Below, one piece after another: positions 13,724-14,644 of a DNA stretch of 14,644 bases. Source of the DNA: Methanomassiliicoccales archaeon (GTDB lineage Archaea > Thermoplasmatota > Thermoplasmata > Methanomassiliicoccales > UBA472); NCBI GenBank assembly GCA_013329565.1, contig DUJZ01000037.1, positions 4,098 through 18,741 on the forward strand, read 5' to 3'. Both the position numbers and the translations under genes were made by a program. Within the stretch, counting starts at the first letter, position 1, and the number at the start of each line of letters is the position of its first letter. The notes under the pieces are model-generated. The model was not told the DNA's origin, searched no databases, and was given only the letters and a program-made list of their open reading frames with translations.

Positions 13724-14644
13724 TCAGATGTTCATGTATTCCCGGGTGCGCATGTGGCTCAGCACGATGGAGCGGGCGTCGTGGAAGTTCGGCAGCGCTC
13801 GGAACTCGGCCACCACCGCCTTTCCGACCTCCTGGTCCACGGATATCAGCATCAGAGCGTCGCCGCCCTTGTCGGCGCGACCGACGCCCATGCGGGCGAT
13901 GTTGATGTCCCTCTTTCCGAGCAGCGTTCCGATCTTGCCGATCATGCCCGGCATGTCGTGGTGCTTGGTCAATAGGAAATCGCCCTCCAAAGGCATGTCC
14001 AGGTCGAACTCGTCCACCCCGATGATGCGGAAATGGTCGGACGGGAACACGGTCCCGCGAACCTCGGCCTTGTGCCCGTCGGAGGATATGCGCAGCACCA
14101 GCATGTTGGTGTAGTGGCTGCTCTCGTCCACCTTGGTCTCCACGATCTGGATGCCCTTCTCCCGGGCGATGCTGCTGGCGTTGATGATGTTGGTGTTCTG
14201 CCCCACCACGATGGAAAGCACTCCGACGATGGCCGAGATGGTGACCATGCGGGTGTCCAGGTTGGCTATCTCGCCGTGGCACTCCACCTCGATCTTTTTT
14301 ACCGGAACGTCGGAAAGCTGAACGCAGAAGGCGCCCAGCCTCTCGGCCAGACCGATGAACGGCGATACCTTGGGATCGATACGGCTGATCGGCACGTTCA
14401 CGGCGTTGGTGATCTTGTTGTCCACCAGGAACATCTTGACGTGCTCGGCCATCTCTATGGAGACCTTCTCCTGGGCCTCCTTCGTCGAGGCGCCCAGGTG
14501 AGGCGTGGCCACCAGGTTGTCCAGGGTGAGCAGCTTGGAGCCCTTGGGCGGCTCGTCCTCGAACACGTCCAGGGCCGCCCCGGCGATGGCCTTCTCCTTC
14601 AGCGCCTCGTACAAAGCGTCCTCGTCGATGATGCCGCCGCGGGC
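13724..14644 (-). CDS. serA: D-3-phosphoglycerate dehydrogenase (N-terminus cut by window edge)
   Basis: Oxidises 3-phosphoglycerate to 3-phosphohydroxypyruvate with NAD, the first step of serine synthesis. The frame is open to the right edge, giving the C-terminal 307 residues. These start in the catalytic core at ARGGIIDEDALYEAL. The acid of the catalytic relay is in FEDEPP and the catalytic histidine in ATPHLGAST (visible residues 28-33 and 46-54). The middle (about 85-215) is the intervening allosteric-substrate-binding domain of long-form enzymes. The end is an ACT domain starting near FLLTKHHDMPGMIGKIGTLL, with NIARMGVGR and GGDALMLISVDQ, which in this family binds serine for feedback control. 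The domain order matches the roughly 520-residue form, so about 210 residues are missing. Confidence 0.95.
   Translation of the reverse strand, partial: ARGGIIDEDALYEALKEKAIAGAALDVFEDEPPKGSKLLTLDNLVATPHLGASTKEAQEKVSIEMAEHVKMFLVDNKITNAVNVPISRIDPKVSPFIGLAERLGAFCVQLSDVPVKKIEVECHGEIANLDTRMVTISAIVGVLSIVVGQNTNIINASSIAREKGIQIVETKVDESSHYTNMLVLRISSDGHKAEVRGTVFPSDHFRIIGVDEFDLDMPLEGDFLLTKHHDMPGMIGKIGTLLGKRDINIARMGVGRADKGGDALMLISVDQEVGKAVVAEFRALPNFHDARSIVLSHMRTREYMNI

Noticed and set aside
13392..14282. 296-codon open frame on the minus strand overlapping serA
   Set aside because: It is serA read in another frame (histidine-, arginine- and glycine-rich) and then continues antisense to the MTH1187-family gene; both overlapped genes are recognised families.
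1..14644. CRISPR arrays, insertion sequences, integrase or phage genes, tRNA and rRNA genes
   Set aside because: No regularly spaced direct repeats, transposase or integrase motifs, or tRNA-like cloverleaf stems were seen in the intergenic regions on reading both strands.

Overview
The window looks like a stretch of core chromosome from a moderately GC-rich archaeon. The archaeal markers are a single-domain Sm-like protein, a CDP-archaeol synthase (the ether-lipid enzyme CarS), an iron-sulfur XPD/Rad3-type helicase, a family 4 uracil-DNA glycosylase, an MTH1187-type thiamine-binding protein, TATA-box promoters and apparently leaderless starts. With the GC-rich codon use and a small hypothetical protein of a type I associate with Thermoplasmata, I lean towards Methanomassiliicoccales or a related Thermoplasmatota lineage. 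That placement is inference. I see no insertion sequence, phage gene, CRISPR array, tRNA or rRNA.

Layout, left to right. (1) Positions 1-669, minus: the N-terminal part of an ABC transporter permease cut by the window edge, with its own TATA box. (2) 754-1936, minus: an LSm protein followed 7 bases later by a sugar-phosphate nucleotidyltransferase, read from a TTTAAA promoter. (3) 1998-7177, minus: the chromosome-organisation operon smc-scpA-scpB, tightly coupled (4-base overlap, then a 1-base gap), possibly followed by a small unrecognised gene. (4) 7178-7524: a 347-base divergent intergenic region with the smc promoter, a perfect 18-base palindrome next to it, several weaker inverted repeats and the promoter of the next genes. 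(5) 7525-9038, plus: two family 2 glycosyltransferases, the second resembling polyprenyl-phosphate mannosyl/glucosyltransferases. (6) 9029-12582, minus: an XPD-like helicase, carS, pyrE and family 4 UDG, the last three packed with gaps of 4 and 0 bases. (7) 12653-13201, minus: an uncharacterised protein. (8) 13408-13704, plus: an MTH1187-family protein. (9) 13724 to the right edge, minus: D-3-phosphoglycerate dehydrogenase (serA), missing its N-terminus.

Functionally, smc-scpA-scpB encodes a complete SMC-ScpAB condensin. The nucleotidyltransferase and the two glycosyltransferases fit surface-glycan or glycoprotein assembly, but they lie on opposite sides of the smc operon and need not act together. 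The helicase-carS-pyrE-udg cluster mixes DNA repair, membrane lipid and pyrimidine synthesis. Its one common thread is pyrimidine nucleotides: OMP synthesis, CTP use by CarS and uracil removal from DNA.

I did not find a convincing new multi-gene system. The best leads are the palindrome at the smc promoter with a near-identical half-site about 190 bases away, the possible fourth gene of the smc operon, and alternative hairpins in the smc leader.
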